A DNA stretch of 64,000 nucleotides from Isosphaera pallida ATCC 43644 (GTDB lineage: Bacteria > Planctomycetota > Planctomycetia > Isosphaerales > Isosphaeraceae): NCBI RefSeq assembly GCF_000186345.1, contig NC_014962.1, forward strand, positions 186,001 through 250,000, read 5' to 3'. The position numbers and the translations under genes are program-made. This document shows positions 52,900 to 61,843 of the stretch, piece after piece; position 1 is the stretch's first letter; every line of letters begins with the position of its first letter. Below the pieces are notes generated by a model. It ran no database searches, was not told the origin of the DNA, and saw only the letters and a program-made list of their open reading frames with translations.

Positions 52900-53902
52900 C
52901 CACGTTCCAAAGCGGTTGACCCAAAAGGGCGCGACGGACCTCGTGGGCCGCCTTGTGACGCAGTTCGCAATACCCTTCGACGCTGTAGAACGCCACATGA
53001 GGCGTAACGATCACCCGTGGATGATTCAAAAGCGCGGTCAAACGCTCGGCGGCGGGCGGCTCGGACTCCAGAACGTCCAACCCCGCCCCGGCCAATGGGC
53101 CTCGTTCCAACGCCTCCAGAAGCGCAGTCTCGTCCACCACCGGACCCCTCGCCGTGTTGATCAAAATCGCGCCGGGTTTCATCACGCTAAAAATCGCATG
53201 GTTGATCAAATGATAGGTTGAAGAGTCGAGCGGACAATGCAGGCTGAGGAAATCGGCCTGGGCGGCGAGTTCGGCGAGGGTTTCGACCCGCTCGACGCCT
53301 AGGGCCTTGTCGAGGCCGCGAACGGCCTTGGGGTCGTGGACCATCACCCGCAGACCTAACGGCTTGGCGCGGAGGACCATCGCGGTGCCGATTCGTCCGC
53401 AACCGACCAGGCCGAGGGTCTTGCCGCGCAAACGGGGCGCGCCGTGGACGAACGAGGCGTTCCACCGGCCTTGGCGAAGAGGGCGGTCGCAGTCGATCAA
53501 GCGGCGCGCGACAGCCAGCAACAGCATAAGGGCGTGGTCGGCGACCTCCTCCGTGCCGTAGTCCGGGACGTTGCAAACTGGGATGCCTGCTTGGTTGGCG
53601 GCGTCAAGATCGACATTGTCGAAGCCGACCCCAGCGCGGACCACCACCTTGCAGCGGGGCATCCGTTTAAAGCTAGCGGCGCTCAATCGTTTGAGGTCGT
53701 GAAAAAGCAGCACGGCGTCCGGTCCCTGGGCGTCGGATCCGGCCCCTTGCGGCTCCAGATACGGCGACAACGCGGTTTCGTCGAAGGCTTGGGCCAGGGT
53801 TAGGTCGGCCAGATCACCGAGGATTTCGGTTTCGATCGCAGCTTCGTCGAGGAAGTCGGCCACCAACACCCAAAAGCGCGGGCGGGGGGAGGTCAAGGAC
53901 AT
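52847..53902 (-). CDS. D-isomer-specific 2-hydroxyacid dehydrogenase (CtBP-like)
   Basis: 351 residues from the ATG at 53902. It is an NAD(P)-dependent dehydrogenase of 2-hydroxyacids, closest by eye to the C-terminal-binding-protein subgroup (VVVRAGVGFDNVDLDAAN, VCNVPDYGTEEVADHAL). The NAD-binding loop is LGLVGCGRIGTAMVLRAKPLG (in part, about 160). The catalytic Arg is in NTARGPVVDE (about 254), Glu in LDVLESEPP (about 283) and His in IVTPHVAFYS (about 303). The substrate cannot be told; phosphoglycerate dehydrogenase is less likely because no regulatory domain follows. The last 53 bases overlap the opposing gene. Confidence 0.92.
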   Translation of the reverse strand: MSLTSPRPRFWVLVADFLDEAAIETEILGDLADLTLAQAFDETALSPYLEPQGAGSDAQGPDAVLLFHDLKRLSAASFKRMPRCKVVVRAGVGFDNVDLDAANQAGIPVCNVPDYGTEEVADHALMLLLAVARRLIDCDRPLRQGRWNASFVHGAPRLRGKTLGLVGCGRIGTAMVLRAKPLGLRVMVHDPKAVRGLDKALGVERVETLAELAAQADFLSLHCPLDSSTYHLINHAIFSVMKPGAILINTARGPVVDETALLEALERGPLAGAGLDVLESEPPAAERLTALLNHPRVIVTPHVAFYSVEGYCELRHKAAHEVRRALLGQPLWNVVNAPQPRSGGELGWERP

Positions 53903-53984
53903 GACACGGATCCAAAAACCGGCAGAAAACGGAAAAAATCGTCGAGGTTAGGATAACGGTCAATTTGGTGGTTCGTGGCGAGAG

Positions 53985-54803
53985 TTAGAGAATGCGGAGG
54001 TTCTGGTCGGCGGGCGCGTGGGGTCTGGGGCGTTCGCGGGAGCGGTTGGCGGCCAGTTCGTCGATAGTTTCCAGGACCCGCTTGTCGTCCACGAAGAAGC
54101 CGCGGCGCAACGGGCGGTCGGGGAACCAGGAGACGATAGTTTGCGGGGCGAGGGTGGCCAGAGTAGGGCCCTCTCCCTGTTTGAGGACCAGGGTGACGGT
54201 CGGGGGCAACCCTTCCACCAGACCGCCTAGGAAGCGGGGCGGTTGGCCTATCTCCAAGGCAACCACCTCAGACAAGTCGATCGCGTGGGGCTCTTGATCC
54301 CAACGTTGAGGTAAAATCCAAAGCCGTCGATTGGTCAATGCTAGCGTGCCGATCGACCAGCCGCGGCGTCCGGTGTGGTCCAACCAGCGCCAACGGATCG
54401 GCAATTCCTGACGGATCGTCTCGCCGGCTCCTAGGCGGAACTCCAGCATTCCTTCGTTTTGGGGACGAGACGGGTGATACCATAACGTCACCACCGGACG
54501 CAGGACCATCCGTACCATCACGGCCAGCAAACCGCAGAGCGCCAGCGAGATCAGGAACGAGCCGAACAAGCCTTGGGGCAGGAAGAGCAACGAGCCCACC
54601 AGCGACTTGAGCAGCGAGAAACCAAACTGGCGCTGCAGGACCACGATGACGAGCAGTTCATAGAGTAGGGTCAACACCACGGTGGAATACATCACGGCCC
54701 GTCCGAAGGCAAGGCGAACCTCGTTGCTTCGGCGGGTTTCCTCGTCGAAGATGGTCGAGTCGTTGGAAGTCACGCGCGTCGTCTCCCTGAAGAACGGGAG
54801 CAT
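53985..54803 (-). CDS. Membrane protein with PH-like (GRAM-type) domain
   Basis: 272 residues from the ATG at 54803; a GTG at 54773 after GGGAG may be the real start. Two or three hydrophobic spans are visible at about 35-55, 62-78 and 80-105. The following domain has the run of a bacterial PH/GRAM fold: GTLALTNRRLWILPQRW (about 155-171), then AIDLSEVVALEIGQPP and TVTLVLKQGEGPTLATL. The C-terminus is basic and Pro-rich. Such proteins often bind membranes or lipids, but the function is not known. It is 82 bases upstream of the dehydrogenase gene on the same strand. Confidence 0.75.
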   Translation of the reverse strand: MLPFFRETTRVTSNDSTIFDEETRRSNEVRLAFGRAVMYSTVVLTLLYELLVIVVLQRQFGFSLLKSLVGSLLFLPQGLFGSFLISLALCGLLAVMVRMVLRPVVTLWYHPSRPQNEGMLEFRLGAGETIRQELPIRWRWLDHTGRRGWSIGTLALTNRRLWILPQRWDQEPHAIDLSEVVALEIGQPPRFLGGLVEGLPPTVTLVLKQGEGPTLATLAPQTIVSWFPDRPLRRGFFVDDKRVLETIDELAANRSRERPRPHAPADQNLRIL

Positions 54804-55091
54804 CTCAGGGGCAATCCCGTCGCGGCGGAGCCGGCCGGACCAAGGGGAGGAGAAGGGGGAACGGATTCGGAGACAACCGACAGAGCATGCCCACCACGTT
54901 GGCGTGAAACTAGGATGTGGCCCAACGCAGTGATCGGAAGTCGGCGGCTTTCCTTTGGCTTCGCCACGGTCTGGACCAACCTGGTCCGCTCGACCCGCAT
55001 CTGGCGTGGGCCGGTCGGACGCTTGCGGCCCGTCGTCGGGAGGAATAGGATACCTTTGACGCCAGGTCGATGCGAACCCCCAACCGTCTTC

Positions 55092-55129
55092 GGCGGTCTA
55101 AATCATGTCACTTGGCGGAAAAGACCGCC
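55092..55129 (-). terminator. Hairpin downstream of the DUF5522 gene
   Basis: GGCGGTCT at 55092-55099 pairs perfectly with AGACCGCC at 55122-55129 across a 22-base loop, 37 bases after the stop on the minus strand. No T-run follows. The rest of 54804-55165 holds no credible gene. Confidence 0.35.
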
Positions 55130-55165
55130 AGCCGGGAGTGATGTGATGGAGGGCTCGGTATTCTC

Positions 55166-55462
55166 TCAGGCCACCTTGTCCAAGAGTGGCGAGGACGAGG
55201 AGGTCAGGCCGTGCGAACGTTCCTGCTCGGCGAATGCGTTCCGATGAGGGTGGGTTGCTGACATAGCGACCCAGTTGGGATCGATCGTCTCATCCCGCGT
55301 GTCGTTGGAATTCGCCGAAGGGGTATCGGTTCGTGGCGGATAGGGGCAGTGGCGGCATCCGCTGCCGCAGCAATGCCCCCGCGCCGCGAGGAACTCGGCG
55401 GTGAGGACCATGCGTCCATCTGAATCGTAATAGAAATCCCGACCTTCCCGAAGACGAGTCAT
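55166..55462 (-). CDS. DUF5522 small Cys-rich protein
   Basis: 98 residues from the ATG at 55462; the frame is open to 55741, but sequence before this Met is unconserved and would collide with the divergent gene. The core is REGRDFYYDSDGRMVLTAEF followed by RGHCCGSGCRHCPYP, the DUF5522 signature with CCGxGCRHCPY. Five Cys and two His within twelve residues suggest metal binding, by inference. A 45-residue Ser/Asp/His-rich tail is extra. In other bacteria the protein is about 60 residues and of unknown function. It diverges from the amidotransferase gene. Confidence 0.82.
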   Translation of the reverse strand: MTRLREGRDFYYDSDGRMVLTAEFLAARGHCCGSGCRHCPYPPRTDTPSANSNDTRDETIDPNWVAMSATHPHRNAFAEQERSHGLTSSSSPLLDKVA

Positions 55463-55709
55463 AGTGCGTGTGTCCACAAAACAGGGGTTGGATCGACCGT
55501 GGGGAACAACCGGATCGGCGATCATCGAGCGGACTTGACCGCGACCCGAGGGCTGACCGATCGTCGCAAAGGTGGATCCTCCGTCCGGTCTTTCCTTTTG
55601 GTCCGCCGGGTCAGGCGGCGTGAACGAGGGCAAGGGATCCTTGTGAGGCGAAGACGAGGAAGAGTGTAGCCGGTTTTGAAGACCCCTCAATGCGAACCGG
55701 AGGCGAAAC

Positions 55710-56504
55710 GTGGAGCGTCGGCCTAGGATTGGACTGGTCACCTCGAATCAGGACCCGATGGGACATGGTTGCCCGCCGACCTGGGGAGTGGGCCACAACT
55801 ACAGCCGGGCGATCACTCAGGCGGGCGGGCTGCCTTGGCTGATTCCGGCGTGTCCGTCCGACCCGGCCGCTCTGCGGGCGATCTTCGAGGACCTAGATGG
55901 GTTGTGTTTGGCTGGCGGCCACGATATCCACCCCGAGTCGTATGGCCAGGAGCGCTCGCCGCTTTGCCGCCGTCACGACCGCGACCGCGATCGAGTCGAG
56001 TTGACCCTGACACGCTGGGCGGTAGCCGAGGGGGTGCCGGTCCTGGGTATCTGCCGGGGGATGCAGCTGCTCAACGTTGCTTTGGGCGGCACCCTTTATC
56101 AGGACGTCGCCCAGGAATACTCTCCTTGGTTAGACCATGACTGCTTTCCCGGACCCGACAATGCCCACCAGCGGTCGTCGCTGATTCACCATGTCGAGAT
56201 GGTTCGTGGTTCCCGGATTCACGACGCCCTGGAGCGTCCTGTCGCTCCGGTACCAGTCAATAGCATGCACCACCAGGGCATTCGCGGTTTGGCTCCGGGT
56301 CTGACCGCCACCGCCCACGCCCCCGACGGCCTGATCGAAGCGGTCGAACACACCGACCACGCCTTTGTCGTCGGCGTGCAGTGGCATCCCGAGGAACTGG
56401 TGATGGAACACGCTTCAATGCGGGCGCTTTACCGCAGCTTCATTGCTCAAGCCCGCTATCGCGCCCTGGCCCGCTACGGCAATGCCGCCCTCCGCGCCTC
56501 TTGA
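55710..56504 (+). CDS. Class I glutamine amidotransferase-like hydrolase (peptidase C26, PuuD-like)
   Basis: 264 residues from a GTG at 55710. It starts RPRIGLVTSNQDP, and has GLCLAGGHDIHPESYGQE (about 63-80), the nucleophile elbow LGICRGMQLLNVALGG (Cys near residue 114), SMHHQGIRGLAPGL and the catalytic His-Glu in VGVQWHPEELV (about 227). This is the gamma-glutamyl-GABA hydrolase/PuuD group, which removes gamma-linked glutamate from amines or other compounds in the cytoplasm. No putrescine or GABA genes are adjacent, so the physiological substrate is open. Confidence 0.9.
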   Translation: MERRPRIGLVTSNQDPMGHGCPPTWGVGHNYSRAITQAGGLPWLIPACPSDPAALRAIFEDLDGLCLAGGHDIHPESYGQERSPLCRRHDRDRDRVELTLTRWAVAEGVPVLGICRGMQLLNVALGGTLYQDVAQEYSPWLDHDCFPGPDNAHQRSSLIHHVEMVRGSRIHDALERPVAPVPVNSMHHQGIRGLAPGLTATAHAPDGLIEAVEHTDHAFVVGVQWHPEELVMEHASMRALYRSFIAQARYRALARYGNAALRAS

Positions 56505-56506
56505 AC

Positions 56507-56537
56507 CCACGACCTATTGCCCCGTCCCGCGTCGTGG
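56507..56537 (+). terminator. Short inverted repeat after the amidotransferase gene
   Basis: CCACGAC at 56507-56513 pairs with GTCGTGG at 56531-56537 across a 17-base loop, starting three bases after the stop. No T-run follows. It lies between convergent genes and may serve as a transcription end. Confidence 0.3.
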
Positions 56538-56644
56538 CGAGTCGCGGTGTGAACGTGCTGGGTTTGGCCCTGGTCGATCGATTGCCGCCCAACCCTACCC
56601 CGCCGTTGCTTCCTGCCCTGCGTGGTCATCGCACCTTGTCGAAT

Positions 56645-57835
56645 TCAGGGATGGGCGAGGGTGGCGGAGATTGGCAGGTCCAATGAGGGGGCCGCGGGCA
56701 AATCGGTACGCACCACCAGTACGCGGTGCCAATCGCCTGGAGGGGAAGGAAATGGGTGGCGGTCCGACGGAGGAACGGGAGGGGTGAAACGCAACGTGAG
56801 GACCTGAACAGGACGGGCCGCGGCGGAACCCTCCCAAGGTGGATCGACGCATTCCACGCCGTCGCCCAAACCGTCGATGCCGGTCACGCGAAACGGGGCT
56901 GGTCCTCTGATCAGAACCCGGGTTTCGACCACGCGGCCTGGTTCCAAACGTCCCAAGGCGAGATGGCGTGGCGATGCCACCAGAACCTCGGGAACTTCGC
57001 CCACCACGGGGATGGTGATGCTGGGGGCGTCGGGGTCGTTGGTCAGGATGCGGATCTCCTCGCGGAACGGACCCGCTGGCCCGCCTGGTTTGAGACGCGC
57101 GGTGAGGAGGTAGCGGGTCAGTCCGGGTCGTCGTTGCAGTTCGGCGAGTTCGGCGTCCAGGAACCGGCAGGCCGAGATCATCCGCGTGGGGGCGAAGTCG
57201 TCCGGCCCCTGAACGCGGGCCAGGGTAAGGGTCCGTTCGATGACACGCTCGGGATCGACCCGTCCGAAATCGAGTTGACCGGGGCTGAGAGTCAAATCGG
57301 GGCGGATCACGGCCGAGAGTTTGAGCGAAAGCTCCTTGAGACGCCCCTGGGGATCGCTCAACGTGACCGTCAAGCGAACCTGCTTGGGACCGACGAACTT
57401 GGCGGTGTCGAAGCTGGCGATGATTCGGCTTGACTCTCCGGGCGGGATCGTGGTCTGCTCAGGGCGAGCCAAGGTGCAGCCGCACGACGCCTCCAGTCGC
57501 TCGATGGTCAATGGGACGCTCAAGGGGTTGGCCACGTTGAAGGCGTGGGTCATCCGCGCTCCTCGTGGCACGACGCCGAAATCGTGGTGAGGTTGCTCGA
57601 CTAGGTCACGTGCCGAAGACCGTCCAAACAAGCCGCCGCCCAGCATGGTCTGGGCTTGAGCGCAGAACGTCAACGGCACCAGCCACCCGCCAACCGTTGC
57701 GGCCAACACCGCGGTCAGCAGCCACCGGCACGGCTTGCTCCACGTTCGCCCACCCCCTCCTGAAAGGGTCGATGTCGATGGTGGTCGTCGCGCCCAGGTC
57801 GAGCCCGACGCCGTGGTGACGATAGTCCAACCCAT
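56645..57835 (-). CDS. Secreted DUF1573 protein
   Basis: 396 residues from the ATG at 57835, eight bases after AAGGAGAG; the longer frame to 58117 is not needed. A late N-terminal hydrophobic segment (WLLTAVLAATVGGWLVPLTF, about 37-56) acts as signal peptide or anchor. The DUF1573 domain follows: HHDFGVVPRGARMTHAFNV (about 80-98), LTIERLEASCGCTLARPEQT with the conserved CGC, and IPPGESSRIIASFDT. Further Ig-like beta repeats (FGRVDPERVIERTLTL, LGRLEPGRVVETRVLI) fill the rest. DUF1573 proteins are exported and abundant in planctomycetes and Bacteroidetes; the function is unknown. Confidence 0.88.
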   Translation of the reverse strand: MGWTIVTTASGSTWARRPPSTSTLSGGGGRTWSKPCRWLLTAVLAATVGGWLVPLTFCAQAQTMLGGGLFGRSSARDLVEQPHHDFGVVPRGARMTHAFNVANPLSVPLTIERLEASCGCTLARPEQTTIPPGESSRIIASFDTAKFVGPKQVRLTVTLSDPQGRLKELSLKLSAVIRPDLTLSPGQLDFGRVDPERVIERTLTLARVQGPDDFAPTRMISACRFLDAELAELQRRPGLTRYLLTARLKPGGPAGPFREEIRILTNDPDAPSITIPVVGEVPEVLVASPRHLALGRLEPGRVVETRVLIRGPAPFRVTGIDGLGDGVECVDPPWEGSAAARPVQVLTLRFTPPVPPSDRHPFPSPPGDWHRVLVVRTDLPAAPSLDLPISATLAHP

Positions 57836-58167
57836 CCTGATCTCTCCTTGCCGCACTCCGCGCGGCGTCGAGTCAAACTGCATACCGGGCCGGTTGGCCC
57901 ACTGTGGTCCTCGCACCCGCCCTTGCGGTTCTCGGAACGGGGAGCAACAGGAAGGAAATCGACCACCGCTTGGATCGCTCTCAAGCGGTTTCCGCCTGAG
58001 CGTCTGGGGTGTCGATCCTCGGCGGCGGTCTTCCCGAAACGGGAGTGGGGTTGAATAATGGCGGTAAGAACCGAGTCCAAACGGTCCTCCACGTCCGGGA
58101 CGCGCCTCCCAATCCATTTAATCAATCAAGCGGAACCTCGATTCCACGCCAACAAGGAACAAGGAAC
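57836..58167. other. Intergenic region between divergent DUF1573 and hslV genes
   Basis: No credible gene. It should contain promoters for both directions. I see no clear heat-shock element such as a CIRCE repeat upstream of hslV. Confidence 0.4.
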
Positions 58168-58755
58168 GTGAGCCAACCCAGGGAGTCGAGTCGATCAGGA
58201 CAGGACGCTTCATTTGCTCGCGCGATTTGGCGTCGGACCACCATTTTGACTGCTCGTCGGGGCAACCGGGTGGCCCTAGGAGGTGATGGTCAGGTGACCT
58301 TGGGCGCGACCATTATGAAGGCCGACGCCTCCAAGATCCGCCGTTTGCTCGACGGCAAAGTGCTGGTGGGCTTCGCGGGAGGCGCGGCCGATGGCTTGGC
58401 GTTGGTCGAGAAGTTCGAGGCCAAGCTCAAGGACCACCCCGACAATTTGCCCCGCGCGGCGGTGGAACTCGCCAAACTCTGGCGTACCGATCGACTGCTC
58501 CGGCGTCTGGAGGCGATGTTGATCGCCGCCGACGCGCGGCACAGCCTGCTGATTTCCGGCTCGGGCGACGTAATCCAACCCAACGACGGCCTCGTGGCCG
58601 CCGGCTCGGGCGGCATGTTCGCCCTGGCCGCCGCCCGCGCGCTGGTGAAGCACACCGACCTCGACCCCGCTGCCCTGGTCCGCGAGGCGCTGACGATCGC
58701 CGCGGGGATCGACATCTATACCAACGATCAACTCATCGTGGAGGAACTGGCGTGA
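58168..58755 (+). CDS. hslV: ATP-dependent protease peptidase subunit HslV with N-terminal pro-segment
   Basis: 195 residues from a GTG at 58168, after AAGGAAC; the frame extends to 58009 without better starts. HslV is the proteasome-like threonine protease of the HslUV complex. The expected mature N-terminus [23 protein letters not shown] (in part) starts at residue 25, so 24 residues (ending FARAIWRR) would have to be removed to expose the catalytic Thr. In most HslV proteins only Met precedes it, though short leaders exist. The [28 protein letters not shown] and [17 protein letters not shown] segments are standard. The hslU start overlaps its stop by four bases. Confidence 0.92.
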   Translation: MSQPRESSRSGQDASFARAIWRRTTILTARRGNRVALGGDGQVTLGATIMKADASKIRRLLDGKVLVGFAGGAADGLALVEKFEAKLKDHPDNLPRAAVELAKLWRTDRLLRRLEAMLIAADARHSLLISGSGDVIQPNDGLVAAGSGGMFALAAARALVKHTDLDPAALVREALTIAAGIDIYTNDQLIVEELA

Positions 58756-60377
58756 CCCCGACCGAACCTCCCCGTCAGGACGCTTTCGACACGACCGACC
58801 TAGGCGATCCGGACTCGACCTCACCCGCTAGCTCGTCGGCGTCTGGACCACGTCCCATCCGAGGGCGGGAAGACGAGGAGGAGCCGATCGGGGCCGATCT
58901 GACTCCCCGGCGGATCGTGGAGGAACTCGATCGGGACATCGTGGGGCAGGATCGGGCCAAGCGCGCCGTCGCGTTGGCGTTGCGCGACCGTTGGCGGCGT
59001 CGTCGCCTGCCCGAGGAGACCCGTCGCTGGATCACTCCCAAGAATATCCTCATGATTGGACCCACCGGCGTTGGCAAAACCGAGATCGCCCGTCGGTTGG
59101 CCCAACTGGTGGGTGCGCCGTTCGTCAAGGTCGAGGCGACCAAATACACCGAGGTCGGCTACATCGGCCGCGACGTGGAGAGCATGGTCCGCGACCTGGT
59201 CGAGGCCGCGATCAGCTTGGTGAAGGAACGCGAACGCAAGCGGGTCGCTTCCCAGGCCCAAGCCCGTGCCGAGGAGCGCCTGATCGACCTGCTGTTGCCC
59301 GGTTCCGCCTCGTCGTCGGCAACGGGATGGGGGGGCGGATCTCCGCGACGTCCGCCCGCCGCGCCGCCCTTTGTCAGCCCGTTCGGGTTCCCGTTTGGCA
59401 CCTCCGCCCCTGCCGCTTCCGACTCCGACGCCGCAACCGACTCGGAGGACGCGGCCGCACGGGAACGTCGTCAACGCAGCCGGGACAAGCTCCGCGCTCA
59501 ACTGCGTGAGGGCAAAGCCGATCATCTGGAGGTCGAACTCGTGTTGCCCGGACGCGCCGCGCCACCGGTCTCGATCATCGGCGCGGCCGGGGCTGAGCAG
59601 ATGGAGATGGAACTCCAGTCGATGTTCGAGCGGATGATGCCCCGTCCGGCGCGTCCGCAACGCATGACGGTCGCCGAGGCCCGGCCGATCCTGATCGAGC
59701 GCGAGGTCGAGGCGTTGTTGGACCCGGAGACGATCCAGCGTTCGGCGATCCGCTTGGCCGAGGAGTCGGGGATCATCTTCATCGACGAAATCGACAAGGT
59801 GGCCGGCGAGGAGGGAGCCGGTGGCGGAGGCCGTGGACCAGACGTGTCGCGCGGCGGGGTCCAACGCGACCTGCTGCCCATTGTCGAGGGAACCACCGTG
59901 ACCACCAAGTACGGCCCGGTCAAAACCGATTACGTCTTGTTCATCGCCGCCGGCGCATTCCACAAAGCGCGCCCGTCCGACCTGATGCCTGAACTTCAGG
60001 GACGATTTCCGATCCGGGTGGAACTCGACGACCTGACCCGCGACGACTTCGCCCGCATCCTTCGGGAACCCCGAGTTTCACTGCTCAACCAGTATCAGGC
60101 GCTGCTGGCGGTTGAAGGGGTACAACTCCAGTTTACCCCGGACGCGATTGACGCGATGGCCGAAATCGCCTATCAGGTCAACCGCTCGACCCAGAACATC
60201 GGCGCGCGTCGGTTGCACACCATCCTGGAACGGGTGGTGGAGGAGATCAGCTTCAACGCTCCCGACCAGGTCGCTCAAACCGAAGACCCCCTGGTGGTGA
60301 CCATCGACGCCGCCGAAGTGCGCCGGAAACTGGATCCTTTGGTTCGAGACGATGATCTGAGCCGTTTCATCCTCTAA
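58752..60377 (+). CDS. hslU: ATP-dependent protease ATPase subunit HslU
   Basis: 541 residues from the GTG at 58752, overlapping the hslV stop. This AAA+ unfoldase feeds HslV. Domains: N-terminal [21 protein letters not shown] (in part, about 48-65), Walker [16 protein letters not shown] (about 100), [20 protein letters not shown], an I-domain (about 135-300) with an unusual Pro/Phe/Ala-rich insert, Walker [14 protein letters not shown] (about 340), and sensor/arginine finger [11 protein letters not shown] and [12 protein letters not shown]. It ends in DDDLSRFIL, the tail that docks into HslV. It is about 100 residues longer than the usual 443, mostly from the acidic N-terminus and the I-domain insert. 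Confidence 0.95.
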   Translation: MTPTEPPRQDAFDTTDLGDPDSTSPASSSASGPRPIRGREDEEEPIGADLTPRRIVEELDRDIVGQDRAKRAVALALRDRWRRRRLPEETRRWITPKNILMIGPTGVGKTEIARRLAQLVGAPFVKVEATKYTEVGYIGRDVESMVRDLVEAAISLVKERERKRVASQAQARAEERLIDLLLPGSASSSATGWGGGSPRRPPAAPPFVSPFGFPFGTSAPAASDSDAATDSEDAAARERRQRSRDKLRAQLREGKADHLEVELVLPGRAAPPVSIIGAAGAEQMEMELQSMFERMMPRPARPQRMTVAEARPILIEREVEALLDPETIQRSAIRLAEESGIIFIDEIDKVAGEEGAGGGGRGPDVSRGGVQRDLLPIVEGTTVTTKYGPVKTDYVLFIAAGAFHKARPSDLMPELQGRFPIRVELDDLTRDDFARILREPRVSLLNQYQALLAVEGVQLQFTPDAIDAMAEIAYQVNRSTQNIGARRLHTILERVVEEISFNAPDQVAQTEDPLVVTIDAAEVRRKLDPLVRDDDLSRFIL

Positions 60378-60623
60378 CCCTCTCGCCTAAGACTTGAAGC
60401 GTGGCGCGGTTGTTCCTGCTCCAGGTCGGGGTGGTTTTGGAAGAAGCGGTTTGGTTTGATTCGAGTTGGTCGTTCGGCGGGAGAGGTCGAGGTTGGGGTC
60501 GAAGGAGGAGGGAAGGCGACCTGTAGGTCGCGCTGCTCTCCGCGGCTCGAACCCGATTGTTCCCGTCCCACTCCGCAAGGTAAGCAAAGGAGCGGCCCGG
60601 ATGTCCACGGGCCGGAACCCGTT

Positions 60624-61184
60624 ATGGCCGATCTACCCCGCACCGACGAGTCGTTGCTCAATATCTACGAGGTCGAACTCGACGGCCAAATCCGCCACCT
60701 GATCGGCTTCCTCGCCCCCGAGGTGGCGCATCGTCTGGGGATTGCCTCGCGCAAGATCGTCGGCGAGTTCCGACCGACTCCCGATGGGGAGTTCGATCCG
60801 GCCACCTTCGAGGTCAATCCCGAGTTCATCGCCGCCTACACCGAGTTTATGAACGAGGACGTGGTGCGCAACCCCGAACTGATGATGTTGGCGATGAACC
60901 AGCCGGATCGCTACCTGACTTTGATCGACCCCAGACACCCCTACGACGCTCCCGATCTGGAGGTACCGATCGTCAACAAAGTGGGCCGATTCCGCTCCAC
61001 GCCCGACGGGTTCATCCAGGAAAACTCGTTCCAGTACAACCAGAAGCACCGCTGGTTCGACCCCGAGTACGGCGTTTCCGGGGTGTTCCTCAACCGTGAG
61101 TTCTATGATTGGCTCAACCAGGACGCCCTGTTGGAATCCGAATCCGACGGCTTTTCGGTCAGCCACGAGTCATCCAAGTCCTGA
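60624..61184 (+). CDS. Unknown acidic protein with internal repeat
   Basis: 186 residues from the ATG at 60624; a frame open from 60456 is in a region with no protein features. It appears cytoplasmic, with no signal peptide or span. Two similar segments, KIVGEFRPTPDGEFDPATFEVN (in part, about 43) and KVGRFRSTPDGFIQENSFQYN (in part, about 124), share VG-FR-TPDG-F-N and suggest an internal duplication of a beta unit. Between them is a helical MNEDVVRNPELMMLAMNQPDR. I do not recognise the family. It follows hslU by about 245 bases in the same direction; a 6-bp hairpin (GCGACC-TGTA-GGTCGC, 60516-60531) lies in the gap. Confidence 0.75.
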   Translation: MADLPRTDESLLNIYEVELDGQIRHLIGFLAPEVAHRLGIASRKIVGEFRPTPDGEFDPATFEVNPEFIAAYTEFMNEDVVRNPELMMLAMNQPDRYLTLIDPRHPYDAPDLEVPIVNKVGRFRSTPDGFIQENSFQYNQKHRWFDPEYGVSGVFLNREFYDWLNQDALLESESDGFSVSHESSKS

Positions 61185-61444
61185 CATTCCACGTTCCGAG
61201 GCGTCCGGCGACCCGGGTTGGTTTGGGTTCGATCGGAGGCGATCGTAAGAAGACCCCCCTCCCCGACGATCTCAGTCGATGGTATGATGAAACGATTGTT
61301 TCAGGGGTCGTCACGCCTCTCCCGACATCACGGTCAGCCATACGCGATGTCCTTCGTCCCCGTTTGGGCTGAATCGAACGGGGGATCGCCAGCATGGCTC
61401 CGTGACGTCCGACCCCGTTTCCCCTCAACGAAGGATGGGTCGCC

Positions 61445-61678
61445 ATGAGTCCCGACTTGACCAAGGTGACGGTTCAAAAGCCGCCCGGATCACCCGCCAG
61501 CGTGGCCCAGCATCGCGACTTTCCCCAGATTCGCGGCGAAGGGGCCGACCCGCGTGAAGCGGTCGTGGTGTTGGAAAGCCAACTGGTCCGCACGCTGGAC
61601 ACCGCTTTGACCACGTATCGTCGCGCGGAAATTGAGCAGGCTCTGGCCGATGTCCGCGCCTTCATGGCCAAGAACTGA
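61445..61678 (+). CDS. Small unknown protein
   Basis: 77 residues from the ATG at 61445, which follows AAGGA by about ten bases. The first half is Pro/Gly/Ser-rich and probably flexible. The second half is one long helix (about 33-76: REAVVVLESQLVRTLDTALT and RRAEIEQALADVRAFMAK), amphipathic enough for oligomerisation or binding. I do not recognise it. Good codon use and a plausible ribosome site support a real gene. It is 165 bases upstream of pheT, a gap with an 11-bp direct repeat (GGCGAATCGAC twice) and no gene. Confidence 0.65.
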   Translation: MSPDLTKVTVQKPPGSPASVAQHRDFPQIRGEGADPREAVVVLESQLVRTLDTALTTYRRAEIEQALADVRAFMAKN

Positions 61679-61843
61679 CCAACTGGCGAATCGACGCCTT
61701 CAGGCGAATCGACCCCGCGCGTGCGGCTCAACCCCACCCACCCAGGGAGGATGTCTCCCCGGTTCGTCGGGGTCGCTTCGCCGCTGGCGCGATTGCTCCT
61801 CGGCTAACCACCACCTTCCCTCCTTTCGGATGCTGCCGCCGTT

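Noticed and set aside
54915-55247. 110-residue plus-strand frame overlapping the DUF5522 gene
   Set aside because: It covers the C-terminal part of the minus-strand gene, which carries a clear CCGxGCRHCPY signature, and has no features itself.
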